Assembly: GCF_025215075.1 (NCBI RefSeq)
Contig: NZ_JAOBTH010000017.1
Span: 5,001-60,778, forward strand
Source of the DNA: Tenacibaculum haliotis
GTDB taxonomy: Bacteria; Bacteroidota; Bacteroidia; Flavobacteriales; Flavobacteriaceae
Direction of reading: 5' to 3'
DNA: 55,778 bases
How positions within the stretch are numbered: the stretch's first letter is position 1; the number at the start of each line of letters is the position of its first letter. Shown one piece after another: positions 36,568 to 46,904 of the stretch. Position numbers and translations under genes: made by a program. Under the pieces are notes generated by a model. The model searched no databases, was not told where the DNA came from, and worked only from the letters and a program-made list of their open reading frames with translations.

Positions 36568-37926
36568 TTATTTAGCTAATTTAATTTCAACACGTCTGTT
36601 TTGAGCTCTACCAGCTCTTGTTTTGTTATCAGCAATTGGGTAGTCTTCACCAAAACCTGCAGAAGTTAATCTTGCAGCAGCAACACCAGCTTTAGAAACT
36701 AAATAATCTAAAACAGCCTTGGCTCTTCTTTCAGATAATTTTTTATTACTAGCAGCTCTACCTTGGCTATCACTATGACCTTGAATACTAAAGTTTGCTT
36801 TAGAATATTCTTTCATGATTACAGCAATTCTATCTAAGTTAGCAGTAACTCCAGGCTTAAACGTTGTTCTACCAGAGTTAAAGTAAATAGCTCTTGCGAA
36901 GTCATTTAATTTTTTCTCAGCAGCTTTTGTAATTACTACTTCTGGACATCCATTGTTAGAAGCAACACCTGCTACATTAGGACACTTATCGTCTTTATCT
37001 AAAACGCTATCTCCATCAGTATCTGGCCAAGGACAACCTGCATTAGCAACAGGACCTGCAACAGTAGGACATTTATCTTTAGCATCAACTACACCGTCTC
37101 CGTCAGTATCAGGACACCCGTTGTTAACTTTTGTTCCTTTTTCAGTAGGACAAGCATCGTCTTTATCAGCAATCCCATCACCATCTGCATCAGGACATCC
37201 GTTTAAAGCAGCTAAACCATGAACTTCTGGACATGCATCATCAGCATCCTTAACACCATCATTATCAGTATCAGGACATCCGTTGAACTCCTCTAAACCA
37301 GCAACTTCTGGACATGCATCATCTTTATCGAAAACTCCGTCACCATCTGTATCAGTTCCTCCAAACTTAAACACTAAACCAACTGAATGCTGAAAGTGTT
37401 CTTGAACGTTATCACTAAACCCTTTTTTAATTCCTGATTGAAAATTTAAACCTAAATTATCATTAAACCATGTATTGAATCCTAAACCTCCATTTAACAT
37501 TCCTTCACCTTCATCTGCAAAAGATGTGTATCCACCACCTAAATATACATAAGGATCAAACCAAGAAGTTTCTCCGAATAAATTATTTAAGTCATACTTT
37601 ACATTAGCATCTACAGCCCAGTAAAGCTCATCTGTATCATTTTTAGCAATTACTGTTTCTATTTTATTTAAAGACCCAGCTAACTGTAACGTAAAACCAT
37701 CGTTTAAGTACTTCCCTACAGTTACTCTTGAAATAGAAGGTAAGACATTCCAGTCACTAGTACCTACATAATCTTTTGCATAACCTTCAAAACCATTTGG
37801 AATTCTAACGTCTACAGCGTTAACTCCAAATCCAACCGCCCATGGGTTGTCTGAATCTTGTGCGTTTATCGTTCCTACAGTAGCGAACGTAAACAAAGCT
37901 ATCACAGCTAATTTGAATTGTTTCAT
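36568..37926 (-). CDS. OmpA-family outer membrane protein with TSP3 repeats
   Basis: A 452-residue outer membrane protein. It has a signal peptide ([22 protein letters not shown]), an N-terminal beta-barrel (about 25-200, ending FKFG), and five calcium-binding thrombospondin type-3 repeats (about 200-330, [28 protein letters not shown] and so on). It ends with an OmpA peptidoglycan-binding domain at about 340-452 ([41 protein letters not shown]). It is an abundant cell-envelope anchor in flavobacteria. A perfect promoter lies upstream and a strong terminator downstream. Confidence 0.95.
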   Translation of the reverse strand: MKQFKLAVIALFTFATVGTINAQDSDNPWAVGFGVNAVDVRIPNGFEGYAKDYVGTSDWNVLPSISRVTVGKYLNDGFTLQLAGSLNKIETVIAKNDTDELYWAVDANVKYDLNNLFGETSWFDPYVYLGGGYTSFADEGEGMLNGGLGFNTWFNDNLGLNFQSGIKKGFSDNVQEHFQHSVGLVFKFGGTDTDGDGVFDKDDACPEVAGLEEFNGCPDTDNDGVKDADDACPEVHGLAALNGCPDADGDGIADKDDACPTEKGTKVNNGCPDTDGDGVVDAKDKCPTVAGPVANAGCPWPDTDGDSVLDKDDKCPNVAGVASNNGCPEVVITKAAEKKLNDFARAIYFNSGRTTFKPGVTANLDRIAVIMKEYSKANFSIQGHSDSQGRAASNKKLSERRAKAVLDYLVSKAGVAAARLTSAGFGEDYPIADNKTRAGRAQNRRVEIKLAK

Positions 37927-37963
37927 TATAAAAATTTTAAATTAAAAGTTCGTTTATATTAAG

Positions 37964-37993
37964 CAAATGTAAGTTGTTAAAACTTATTTACAA
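37964..37993 (-). promoter_or_regulatory. Promoter of the OmpA-family gene
   Basis: On the minus strand TTG (37993-37991), 19 bp, TACATTTG (37971-37964), a perfect Bacteroidota promoter ending 37 bp before the start codon. Confidence 0.8.
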
Positions 37994-38043
37994 AAGTAAA
38001 TCTACAAAAACTTACAATAAATACAAGATTTCATTTAAGATAT

Positions 38044-39237
38044 TTAAATCACTTCCAGCTCTTTCCCTACTTTTACAAAGGCTTTAATCGCTTTATCTAA
38101 ATGTTCTTTTTCATGTGCGGCTGACAATTGCACACGTATTCTTGCTTTTTCCTTAGGAACAACTGGAAAGAAAAAACCTATTACATAAATGCCTTCTTCT
38201 AATAATTTATTTGCCATATTCTGAGAAAGCTTTGCATCGTACAACATCACCGGTACTATAGCCGCATCAGCTCCTACTAAATCGAAACCTGCTTTCTCCA
38301 TTTCTGTTCTAAAGTAATTGGTATTCCATTCTAACTTATCTCTTAAAGAAGTATCGTTTGAAATTAAATCAAAAACTTTTAATGCTCCTCCTACTAAAGA
38401 AGGCGCTAATGAGTTTGAAAATAAATACGGACGAGAACGCTGACGTAATATTTCGATAATTTCTTTTTTACCTGTCGTATAACCTCCCATTGCACCACCA
38501 AGTGCTTTTCCTAAAGTACCGGTTACGATATCAACACGATCCATTACATTTTTAAGCTCAACAGTACCACGACCTGTTTTACCTATAAATCCGGTGGCGT
38601 GACATTCATCAACCATTACCATTGCATCGTATTTATCCGCTAAATCACAAATTTCATCAAGCTTTGCTACAATTCCATCCATAGAGAAAACTCCGTCAGT
38701 AACAATAATCTTAAAACGATGTTCTTGCTTATTTGCTTCAATCAACTGCGCTTCTAAAGAACTCATATCATTATTATCATAACGATAACGAGCTGCTTTA
38801 CACAAACGAACTCCGTCTATAATAGAAGCGTGATTTAAACTGTCAGAAATAATAGCATCATCTTTAGTTAATAAAGGTTCAAAAACGCCACCATTTGCAT
38901 CAAAAGCAGCAGCATACAATATCGTGTCTTCAGTTGTATAAAATTCTGCAATTTTTGCTTCTAGTTGTTTATGAATATCTTGAGTTCCACAAATAAAACG
39001 TACAGATGACATTCCGAAACCATGTGTATCCATAGTATCTTTTGCTGCTTGAATTACCTCAGGATTATTTGACAATCCTAAATAGTTATTAGCACAAAAA
39101 TTAATTACCTCCTCGCCTGTTGCTATTTTTATAGCAGCATCTTGAGATGATGTAATAATACGTTCTGACTTATACAATCCGGCATCTTTAATTTCCTGAA
39201 TTTCTTGCTGTAATTGTTCTTTTATTTTTCCGTACAT
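38044..39237 (-). CDS. kbl: Glycine C-acetyltransferase (2-amino-3-ketobutyrate CoA ligase)
   Basis: A 397-residue PLP-dependent alpha-oxoamine synthase that cleaves 2-amino-3-ketobutyrate with CoA to glycine and acetyl-CoA in threonine breakdown. Signatures: [42 protein letters not shown], and the PLP lysine in [15 protein letters not shown]. It is paralogous to bioF at 19412 but clearly Kbl-like in length and motifs. Threonine dehydrogenase is not adjacent. Its promoter lies within the end of the upstream helicase gene. Confidence 0.95.
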   Translation of the reverse strand: MYGKIKEQLQQEIQEIKDAGLYKSERIITSSQDAAIKIATGEEVINFCANNYLGLSNNPEVIQAAKDTMDTHGFGMSSVRFICGTQDIHKQLEAKIAEFYTTEDTILYAAAFDANGGVFEPLLTKDDAIISDSLNHASIIDGVRLCKAARYRYDNNDMSSLEAQLIEANKQEHRFKIIVTDGVFSMDGIVAKLDEICDLADKYDAMVMVDECHATGFIGKTGRGTVELKNVMDRVDIVTGTLGKALGGAMGGYTTGKKEIIEILRQRSRPYLFSNSLAPSLVGGALKVFDLISNDTSLRDKLEWNTNYFRTEMEKAGFDLVGADAAIVPVMLYDAKLSQNMANKLLEEGIYVIGFFFPVVPKEKARIRVQLSAAHEKEHLDKAIKAFVKVGKELEVI

Positions 39238-39290
39238 AATTTATATTTTAGTTACATCTACAATCGATGTGGTATTTATATTTAAAGGGT

Positions 39291-39320
39291 CAAAGTTAAT
39301 TGTTAAACTTCTTCAACCAA
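39291..39320 (-). promoter_or_regulatory. Promoter of kbl
   Basis: On the minus strand TTG (39320-39318), 19 bp, TAACTTTG (39298-39291), a perfect consensus. It overlaps the last codons of the helicase gene (39303). Confidence 0.7.
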
Positions 39321-42300
39321 AATTTCTTCATTAATATATATGAGTAGTTTTTTATCAACCTTAAAATCCATCGATTTTAACACACGTTCGTATCGTAATA
39401 ATTGCTGATGATAACTCTTGGATGGTTTTCCTGTTTTATAATCAATAATAGTTACTGCATTATTCGTATCAAGTACCAATCGATCGGGAATTAAAATCTG
39501 ATTATCAACATCAACAATTTCACGCTCATTATATATAGTTACTTCGTTTGAATAATAATGCTGCAAATCTGAATGACTTACAATTTTATTAATATTCGTT
39601 TTAATCGTTTTTGCTTGCTCTTTAGCTATTACACCTTGTTGCTCATATTGATTCACTATTTTTTCTACATCGCGCTCTGTTGAAATTTTCGCCATCATTT
39701 CGTGAATCAAGTTACCAAATTCAATAGCTTTTCCTTGCTCAGTATTCCAAAGTTTTGAAGCACTTGCCAACATATGAATATTGTGCTCTTGCCAAGGTGT
39801 TGATATAAATTCTTCTTGAATCGCTGCCAAAGAAGTAATTTCTTTACGCTCACTAGTTCTTGATAAATTCCCAAAAGAGTATTCTAACTGATCATTATTC
39901 CATAGATTTTTTTCTTTTAGATAATTGATAAATATTCCTGAATAAAAATTGATATTCTCTTCTCCTTTAGCTGTAATTTTATATTCGGTAATAATATGTA
40001 GCTGCTCTACCGAACGCGTTAAAGCAACGTATAAAAGATTAAAATTATCTAACTCTAGTTCCTCTCTTTGTTGGTCGTATATCTCTAAACTTCGCTCGTT
40101 TATAGCTTTTAGATCTTTATTAAACGGCACTAACAATTCCTTGAAATTTTCAAAATCAGCTGGTAAATCATCCAACCATATTTTAGGATTTATTTGTCGG
40201 TAAATTTCTAAATCGTACGGAAAAATAACAACCGGGAATTCTAATCCTTTCGATTTATGAATCGTCATTACCTGAACAGCGTTTCCGCTTTCGGGAGCCA
40301 CAATACTTAAATTTGCTTTTTTGTCTTCCCAAAAATCTAAAAATTCTTGAATACTCGTTCCTTTTCTTTGCTGTTCTAAAACCACATCTAAAAAGAATTG
40401 CACATAGGCATCTGAAGAGTTTATCAATTTAAAACTTCGGATGATTTCCTCTACTTTTTCATAAAACGGTAATTGATGAAAATCGGCTAACTTAAAAGAT
40501 ACTTGGTAACTTAATAACTCTTTAAAAATTGCATCATTCGGCTGATGAATCATTGCTGATATAAAAGCATGTTTTTCCGTTTTCAACGCTAAAAGATCGT
40601 GTAAGAAATACAAAACCTCTAACAATGCTTCTTTATCATTCGGATGTTGAATTACTTGTAAAACATCCACAATAAAATTTACTTTCGAGCTGTTTTGCAA
40701 CAACAACGTTTCTGAAGAAATAATGTTAATTCCGTTTTCAGATAAATAATTTGCCACTGCAATTCCATCTTTTTTCTTACGGACTAATACACAAATTTCA
40801 TTTAAAGAAAAATCGGCTTCTAAACTTTTAATTGTTTCTAATATTTTCTTCGGATATTTTAAAACCTCATCCTCTTTTTCTTCTTCCTTATCTAAAAAAG
40901 ACAACGAAACATATCCACCTTTTTTTGCCGTTGTTAACTGCTTATTTCCTTCAATAAATAACTGCTTATAGTTTTCATTTTGAAGAAAATTTGAAGTATG
41001 CTGAAAAAATTGATTGTTAAAATCTATTACCTCCGTATAGCTTCTATAATTAGTCTCTAGTGTTTTTATTTCTTTCGGAACATGAAACGGATTCTCAACA
41101 TCTGATCCTAAAGAAATAAACTGCTCTGCTTTACCGCCACGCCAACGATAAATAGCTTGTTTACCATCACCAACCAACAATAAATTACTTTTTTCTTGCG
41201 CTAATGCATTGTCGATTAACGGAATTATATTTTGCCATTGTAACACCGATGTATCTTGCATCTCATCAATAAAATAATGCATAAATCGCTGTCCGATTCT
41301 TTCATAAATAAATGGCGCAGGTTGGTCTTTTATATTGTCAGAAATTAATTGATTAAACTCGGCATTTAATCGGATATTATTCTCTTCTTTTATATGTGTT
41401 AATTCTAAATTAATATGATTTAAAACTGCTAACGGAATGATACTTTTTAATGCCAATTTATTCATTAAAAATTGCTGATACAATTCTTCTGACTGACTAT
41501 ATAAATTCAACAATTCTGGCAAAACACTTTCAATAGCACTTTTTATGTCGTCTGATTTTGATTTTGCATAAAAATTATTTTCTTCGATACGTTCGCGAAG
41601 TTTTGAATCTTCGAAAAACTTTGCTTTCTCTAGATTTTGAGATAACGCCAAAAAATGATTCGGCAACATCGATCGATAAAAATCTTTATGATTTATTTGT
41701 GCCGTTTCTATAATCGCTATTCCCTGATTACCAATATCTACAAATCGAGTTTTTATCTCTTTTTGATGTTTAGAAAGTTTAGTTTTTAAGTTCGTAAAAT
41801 CAGCTAGTTTTTTATCCGCCAGTTTTCTAAAATGCTTCGTATCGTCTTCATTTAATAAAATTCTAGAAAACTCATTTAGCTCCAACGAAATATCCCACGA
41901 TTTATCATCATCTGCTTTATCAAGTGAAAAATCGATTAATAATTTCGTTAAATCTTTATCAGTTCCAATTTTAGAAATCAATACATCAACAGCTTCATTC
42001 AATAAAGAAACAGCATCCATTTCAACCTCAAAATTTAGCGACAATCCTAAATCGTACGCAAAACTTTTAATTATTTTATGCGTAAAACTATCAATCGTAG
42101 TAATTGAAAAAGCGGAGTAGTTTTGTAAAACAGCGTCTAATATTTTCTTACTTCTATCTTTAACGGTTTGTTTATCAATTTTAATTTCATTGATAATAAG
42201 TTGAAACAAATCGTTTTCTTTTCCTTCAGAGAATTCTTGTAGATTTTCTAATACACGCTCTTTCATTTCACCAGCGGCTTTGTTGGTAAATGTAATCGCT

Positions 42301-42428
42301 AATATTTTCTGAAAAGTGAAAATATCATCAGAACTCAATAAAACTTTTAGATATTCTTTTACAAGCGTAAACGTTTTTCCGCTACCAGCAGAGGCATTGT
42401 ACACTTGAAAATTAGAAGAATTTTTCAC
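39303..42428 (-). CDS. UvrD/AddA-like helicase-nuclease
   Basis: A 1041-residue SF1 helicase with C-terminal nuclease, of the AddA/RecB type acting on DNA double-strand ends. Motifs in order: Walker A NASAGSGKTFTLV (residues 11-23), Ia ITFTNKAAGEMKERV, II FIDEMQDTSVLQW, III GDGKQAIYRWRGG, IV TNYRS, V VMTIHKSKGLEFPVV, VI LLYVALTRS, and a C-terminal PD-(D/E)XK nuclease (IPDRLVLD, then VTIIDYKTG). It probably pairs with an AddB-like nuclease encoded elsewhere. The start MKNSSNFQVYNASAG fits the family. Confidence 0.93.
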   Translation of the reverse strand: MKNSSNFQVYNASAGSGKTFTLVKEYLKVLLSSDDIFTFQKILAITFTNKAAGEMKERVLENLQEFSEGKENDLFQLIINEIKIDKQTVKDRSKKILDAVLQNYSAFSITTIDSFTHKIIKSFAYDLGLSLNFEVEMDAVSLLNEAVDVLISKIGTDKDLTKLLIDFSLDKADDDKSWDISLELNEFSRILLNEDDTKHFRKLADKKLADFTNLKTKLSKHQKEIKTRFVDIGNQGIAIIETAQINHKDFYRSMLPNHFLALSQNLEKAKFFEDSKLRERIEENNFYAKSKSDDIKSAIESVLPELLNLYSQSEELYQQFLMNKLALKSIIPLAVLNHINLELTHIKEENNIRLNAEFNQLISDNIKDQPAPFIYERIGQRFMHYFIDEMQDTSVLQWQNIIPLIDNALAQEKSNLLLVGDGKQAIYRWRGGKAEQFISLGSDVENPFHVPKEIKTLETNYRSYTEVIDFNNQFFQHTSNFLQNENYKQLFIEGNKQLTTAKKGGYVSLSFLDKEEEKEDEVLKYPKKILETIKSLEADFSLNEICVLVRKKKDGIAVANYLSENGINIISSETLLLQNSSKVNFIVDVLQVIQHPNDKEALLEVLYFLHDLLALKTEKHAFISAMIHQPNDAIFKELLSYQVSFKLADFHQLPFYEKVEEIIRSFKLINSSDAYVQFFLDVVLEQQRKGTSIQEFLDFWEDKKANLSIVAPESGNAVQVMTIHKSKGLEFPVVIFPYDLEIYRQINPKIWLDDLPADFENFKELLVPFNKDLKAINERSLEIYDQQREELELDNFNLLYVALTRSVEQLHIITEYKITAKGEENINFYSGIFINYLKEKNLWNNDQLEYSFGNLSRTSERKEITSLAAIQEEFISTPWQEHNIHMLASASKLWNTEQGKAIEFGNLIHEMMAKISTERDVEKIVNQYEQQGVIAKEQAKTIKTNINKIVSHSDLQHYYSNEVTIYNEREIVDVDNQILIPDRLVLDTNNAVTIIDYKTGKPSKSYHQQLLRYERVLKSMDFKVDKKLLIYINEEILVEEV

Positions 42429-42532
42429 AGAGTATTTTTTTTATGCAAAGTAATCTATTTAGAGAAAATAAGAAAGCAGAGAGTAGAAAGATTCTTACTT
42501 TAAAAAAAAGTGACAATATGATAAAATTACAT

Positions 42533-43693
42533 TTATCCTCTAAACAAAAAGAAATCTTTTTTCATAGATTCGATCTTAGAATCGTCGTTTGTTATAATAT
42601 AATCTATTGCTTTTTCGGTAAAGGTTTTTCCTTTTTTGGTAAGTGATATAATTTGATTTTCTACAACAATCATATTATTTTTTCTAGCTAAATCTACTAC
42701 CGATTTTGCTTTTATTTTATGCCAATTTATATGCTCATTTAAATGATTAATATGTCTTTCTCTTTTTTCAGTATGATTATTTAAGTGCAACAAAAAAGTA
42801 AGCAATTGCACTTCTTTTTGTTGTTGCCTGTTTCTATAAATTACTGAAATTAAACCTCTATTGGGAGCCAATAAATACACAAAAAAGAACACCAAACCTA
42901 GCATACTAATCATAGATCCAGAGATAGAGGCATCTAACCAATGCGCTACCCAATAACCCGATATAGCCGAAAACACACCAAATAAGCCTGAAAAAACTAA
43001 CATTTTCTTTAAATCATTCGTTAATAAATAAGCGGTGGCCGCTGGCGCAATCATTAACGCAACTACTAATATTGCTCCGACCGCATCAAAAGCGCCAACT
43101 GTTGTTATCGATGCCACACTCATTAATCCGTAGTGAATTACAATTGGTGAAAAACCTAAGGCTGTTGCCAAACCAGCATCGAATGTGCTTATTTTTAGCT
43201 CTTTAAAAAAAGCGATTAAAAGGCTTAAAGTAATTACTAATATTGTTCCTATAATCCATAATGATTTCGGTCCGATATCTATTCCATTAATTAATAATCG
43301 ATCAAACGGAGCAAAAGCCAGTTCTCCCAATAAAACAGCATCTACATCTAAATGAACATCGTTTGCATTTTTGGCAATTAAAAGTACACCAATACTAAAC
43401 AACGCTGGAAATACTAAGCCAATTGCAGTATCTTCTTTTACCAATTTTGTTTTCTGAATATACTCAACTAACACCACAGTTAAAATTCCTGATAAGGCTC
43501 CCATTAAAATTAATAAAGGTGAATTTAAATCGTGTGTGATAAAAAAACCGATTACCAAACCGGGTAAAATCGAATGGCTAATAGCATCGCTAATTAATGC
43601 CATTTTTCGTAAAACCAAAAACACACCAGGTATTGCACAAGCAACTGCTACTAAACTTACTATTAATTGTATTTCTATCTGAGCACTACTCAT
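42533..43693 (-). CDS. Metal ABC transporter permease 2, with C-terminal winged-helix-like domain
   Basis: A 386-residue inner-membrane subunit of the Mn/Zn/Fe (TroCD/ZnuB-like) ABC family, with about eight membrane helices (residues 8-285). Conserved segments include LISDAISHSILPGLVIG and the closing LLAPNRGLIS. The last 100 residues (QQKEVQLLTFLLHLNNHTEK...LTKKGKTFTEKAIDYI) are soluble and resemble a winged-helix domain. The start overlaps the end of the first permease gene by 8 bp. It acts with the ATPase at 45253 and the binding lipoprotein at 45992. Confidence 0.92.
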   Translation of the reverse strand: MSSAQIEIQLIVSLVAVACAIPGVFLVLRKMALISDAISHSILPGLVIGFFITHDLNSPLLILMGALSGILTVVLVEYIQKTKLVKEDTAIGLVFPALFSIGVLLIAKNANDVHLDVDAVLLGELAFAPFDRLLINGIDIGPKSLWIIGTILVITLSLLIAFFKELKISTFDAGLATALGFSPIVIHYGLMSVASITTVGAFDAVGAILVVALMIAPAATAYLLTNDLKKMLVFSGLFGVFSAISGYWVAHWLDASISGSMISMLGLVFFFVYLLAPNRGLISVIYRNRQQQKEVQLLTFLLHLNNHTEKRERHINHLNEHINWHKIKAKSVVDLARKNNMIVVENQIISLTKKGKTFTEKAIDYIITNDDSKIESMKKDFFLFRG

Positions 43694-44810
43694 TTTCTAT
43701 ATGTTGATTATATAAATTACCTGCGAACTGATATCCTTCTTCCGTCATTGACCACATTTTACCCTGAACTTTTATATATTCTTTCTCTTCTAGTTTTTTT
43801 AAAGTACCTCTTGTATATCCTTGAAAATTATTTAAAATTCTTACCGCATGCGGATGTGATTTATCTTCGTGTGTCTTAACAAGGTCGAACATAAAAGATA
43901 AGGTTTTATGCAACTGTAAATCGCGTCTGTTCTTTAAAAAACGAATTTGGCGAAAAAGTAATCCTCTTGAAGGTGAAAAAATAAATGAAAACACTACAAA
44001 TACTGCGGCAACCAACACAATTACAGGCCCTGTAGATAAATTAGATTGACTTGCGCTAATTCCCGTACCCACAACACCGGCAAGCGAACCAAAAACAGCT
44101 GCTAAAACAACCATGGTACTTAAACTGTTTGTCCATTGACGTGCTGCTGCTGCTGGCGCTAATAACATGGCACTCATTAAAACAACGCCTACTGTTTGCA
44201 ATCCTAAAACAATTGCTAACACAATGAAACAGGTTATTAAAGCATCAATGAATTTTATATTAAACCCTAAGGTTTTTGCATAATCTGCATCAAATAATAA
44301 GAGTTTAAATTCTTTCCAGAAGAGCAATAATACCGCTAAACAAATCGCTGTAACTATTGCCATAAACCAAACATCTTTAATTAGCAATGTTGCTGCCTGC
44401 CCAAACAGAAATTTATCTAAACCTGACTGATTTGCATTTGGTAATTTCTGAATAAAAGTTAAAAGTAACATTCCGAATCCGAAGAAAACAGAAAGAATAA
44501 GACCTAAAGCAGTATCTGTTTTTAAGTGTGTGTTTTTTACAATTCCGCGTATCCAAAAAGCTCCGATTAGTCCGCTTATCAATGCACCTAGTAATAAAAC
44601 ATTGGTGTCTTTTGTACCTGTAATTAAAAATGCAATGGCAATACCTGGAAGTGATGCATGTGAAATTGCATCGCCCAATAAACTTTGTTTTCTTAGCACC
44701 GCAAAACTACCCAACATACCACAAATAGCACCTAAAATAGCGGTTCCGATTGTAATAGTTCGAAGCGTATAATCTGAAAAAACGAGTTTAAAATATTCAG
44801 AAAAGTCGAT
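43686..44810 (-). CDS. Metal ABC transporter permease 1; normal start codon missing
   Basis: A permease homologous to its neighbour, with GSFAVLRKQSLLGDAISHAS near the N-terminus and a C-terminal winged-helix-like tail (HPHAVRILNNFQGYTRGTLK, MTEEGYQFAG). The first in-frame ATG is at 44717, but 35 sense codons before it encode conserved permease sequence including the first membrane helix (FSDYTLRTITIG, TAILGAICGMLGS). They are open back to a TAA at 44823-44825, the stop of the four-helix-bundle gene. No ATG, GTG or TTG is in that stretch. Translation may begin at an ATC (44810, the coordinate given), from another unusual codon, by coupling, or be truncated at 44717. Confidence 0.8.
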   Translation of the reverse strand: MDFSEYFKLVFSDYTLRTITIGTAILGAICGMLGSFAVLRKQSLLGDAISHASLPGIAIAFLITGTKDTNVLLLGALISGLIGAFWIRGIVKNTHLKTDTALGLILSVFFGFGMLLLTFIQKLPNANQSGLDKFLFGQAATLLIKDVWFMAIVTAICLAVLLLFWKEFKLLLFDADYAKTLGFNIKFIDALITCFIVLAIVLGLQTVGVVLMSAMLLAPAAAARQWTNSLSTMVVLAAVFGSLAGVVGTGISASQSNLSTGPVIVLVAAVFVVFSFIFSPSRGLLFRQIRFLKNRRDLQLHKTLSFMFDLVKTHEDKSHPHAVRILNNFQGYTRGTLKKLEEKEYIKVQGKMWSMTEEGYQFAGNLYNQHIENE

Positions 44811-44822
44811 AGTAGTTAGTTT

Positions 44823-45200
44823 TTAGAGATTAGTATTTTTGTTACGCAAATATTTTTGTAGACCTATAATCATCTTTGAAAGTTCTACTAATTTTTCACG
44901 AATTTCATTTTCAGATTCTTCAGAAATAAAATTTTGTCGTTTTGCAATCGAAACACAAACAACACATTCATTTGTAGAACCTAATGCTATTTGCAAAAAT
45001 CTATTAAACTGTTTGTCTGTATCTGCTGAACCTTCAGCAATATTTAATGCAATAGAAACAGCTGCTCTATTAAATTGAGGTTTTAATCCAAAACGTTCTG
45101 TATCTGGAAAATTATTTGATGTTTCATAAGAAAAATCGACAAATTCAAGTGCTTTTTGATACACTTTCAAATCTTCAAACTTGAATTTTATTTTTCCCAT
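44823..45200 (-). CDS. Four-helix-bundle protein (S23/IVS type) inserted in the metal operon
   Basis: A 125-residue protein of the four-helix-bundle family first seen in 23S rRNA intervening sequences: FEDLKVYQKALEFVDF, FNRAAVSIALNIAEGSADT, FLQIALGSTNECVVCV and LSKMIIGLQKYL. These genes are scattered and seemingly mobile in Bacteroidota. It sits between the ATPase and the first permease. The bordering sequences are related in inverse orientation: TTTTTAGAGATTAGT on the + strand at 44820-44834 and TTTTTTTAGCTTTTAGTG on the - strand at about 45247-45230. The insertion seems to have displaced the permease start. Function unknown. Confidence 0.88.
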   Translation of the reverse strand: MGKIKFKFEDLKVYQKALEFVDFSYETSNNFPDTERFGLKPQFNRAAVSIALNIAEGSADTDKQFNRFLQIALGSTNECVVCVSIAKRQNFISEESENEIREKLVELSKMIIGLQKYLRNKNTNL

Positions 45201-45252
45201 TTTTATTGATTTTTTTCTTTTCTAACCACTACTCACTAAAAGCTAAAAAAAC

Positions 45253-45990
45253 TTACTGCTGCACACTTACTTTATAATTAATTCCGTAAGTTTTCGTTAG
45301 GTTATCATCGTTAAAAATTTCTTTTACAGGACCTGTTGCAATCTTCTTTACATTTAAAAAAGTTACCCAATCGAAATATTCAGGAACCGTTTGCAAATCG
45401 TGATGTACTACAACCACTGTTTTTCCTGCTTTTCGCAATTCTTTTAAAATATTGATAATAGTAATTTCTGTAGTTGCATCTACCCCCTGAAAAGGTTCAT
45501 CCATAAAATAGATAGCTGCATCTTGTGCCAATGCTCTCGCCAAAAAAACACGTTGTTGTTGCCCACCTGAAAGCTGGGAAATTTGTCGGCTTTTAAAAGC
45601 TAGCATCCCTACTTTTTCAAGCGCTTCTAATGCTGTTTTTTTTTGTGATTTCCCTGGACGTTTTATCCAACCTAAACTTCCATAAGTTCCCATCATAACC
45701 ACATCTAAAGCTGTGGTAGGAAAATCCCAATCTACACTTCCTTTCTGCGGAACATACGCAACTAATTTTCGTTGTTTATCATAAGGTTTTCCATAAATAG
45801 AAACACTTCCTGCAATCGGATTTATAATTCCTAAAATAGATTTTATCAACGTAGATTTCCCAGCGCCGTTTGGCCCTACAATTGCCATTAAAACTCCTTC
45901 TGGAATAGCCAAATCAATATCCCAAAGTACCGGTTTATAGTTATAAGCAACTGTTAAATCATCAACTGTTACTGCGTATTTTGTTTCCAT
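45253..45990 (-). CDS. Metal ABC transporter ATP-binding protein
   Basis: A 245-residue ABC ATPase (MntB/TroB/ZnuC-like). Walker A is [16 protein letters not shown], the signature is [15 protein letters not shown], Walker B is [13 protein letters not shown], and the H-loop is VVVVHHDL. It powers the two permeases encoded downstream. It starts 1 bp after the lipoprotein gene. It was presumably contiguous with the permeases before the four-helix-bundle insertion. Confidence 0.95.
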   Translation of the reverse strand: METKYAVTVDDLTVAYNYKPVLWDIDLAIPEGVLMAIVGPNGAGKSTLIKSILGIINPIAGSVSIYGKPYDKQRKLVAYVPQKGSVDWDFPTTALDVVMMGTYGSLGWIKRPGKSQKKTALEALEKVGMLAFKSRQISQLSGGQQQRVFLARALAQDAAIYFMDEPFQGVDATTEITIINILKELRKAGKTVVVVHHDLQTVPEYFDWVTFLNVKKIATGPVKEIFNDDNLTKTYGINYKVSVQQ

Positions 45991-45991
45991 A

Positions 45992-46903
45992 TTATTTTAA
46001 TGCGTTAACAATCGTATTCACATTTGCTTTATACATTCCTATATAAGCTGCTTCTTCTGTTCCTGCACTTCCTAATGCATCAGAATATAACGTTCCGCCA
46101 ATTACAACCTCTTGATCTTTAGATTTTACTGCTGCCTGTAAAGCTTCAATAGTTCGTTTTGGCACAGAACTTTCTACAAAAATTGCTTTCACATTATTTT
46201 CTATAATAAACTTTGCTAACTTCTGAACATCCTGAACACCAGCTTCTGTTGCAGTTGATAATCCTTGTAAGCCTACAACATTAAATTGATGCTGTTTTCC
46301 GAAATAATTAAAAGCATCGTGTGCAGTTACCAATACTCTTTTCTCTATTGGCAATTCGTTTATTTTGCTTTCAATCTCTTTATTTAAATCTTTTATTTTC
46401 TCTAAATATTCTTTAGCGTTTTGCTTATAAAAGGCAGCATTTTTAGCATCTATTTCTGCTAATTTTTCTGCTACATACGATGTTATCTTACTCCAATTAT
46501 TAAGATCAAACCAAATATGAGGATCATAATTTGAAGCGAACAACGCTGAATTTATCAAGTTTTTTTTATTAATTACATCAGAAACAACAATCGTTTTTTT
46601 ATTTTGATGTTGCATTTTCTCAAAAACCTCTTCTAACTTTCCTTCTAAATGTAATCCGTTGTAAATAACAACATCAGCATTAAATAATTTTGAAACATCA
46701 CCCTCGCTAGCTTTATACAAATGCGGATCTACTCCTGCACCCATTAAACCTTTAACCTCTAGTTTATCGCCTCCAATATTCTTTACTAAATCGGTAATCA
46801 TCGTAGTCGTTGTAACTACTTTTAATTTATCATTTTCGTTTTTTGCTTTTTTACCACAACTTACTGCTAATAAGATTACAAATAATAATGCTATTCTTTT
46901 CAT
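45992..46903 (-). CDS. Metal ABC transporter substrate-binding lipoprotein (TroA/ZnuA family)
   Basis: A 303-residue lipoprotein with lipobox LLAVSCGK (Cys16). Metal ligands expected for cluster A-I are in [19 protein letters not shown] (His), [12 protein letters not shown] (His) and [12 protein letters not shown] (Asp). There is no long His-rich loop, so manganese or iron is as likely as zinc. It lies directly between the regulator (1-bp gap) and the ATPase (1-bp gap). Confidence 0.94.
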   Translation of the reverse strand: MKRIALLFVILLAVSCGKKAKNENDKLKVVTTTTMITDLVKNIGGDKLEVKGLMGAGVDPHLYKASEGDVSKLFNADVVIYNGLHLEGKLEEVFEKMQHQNKKTIVVSDVINKKNLINSALFASNYDPHIWFDLNNWSKITSYVAEKLAEIDAKNAAFYKQNAKEYLEKIKDLNKEIESKINELPIEKRVLVTAHDAFNYFGKQHQFNVVGLQGLSTATEAGVQDVQKLAKFIIENNVKAIFVESSVPKRTIEALQAAVKSKDQEVVIGGTLYSDALGSAGTEEAAYIGMYKANVNTIVNALK

Positions 46904-46904
46904 C

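Noticed and set aside
42443..42646. A 67-residue + strand frame between the helicase and the permease
   Set aside because: Overlaps the well-supported permease gene antisense and has no recognisable domain.
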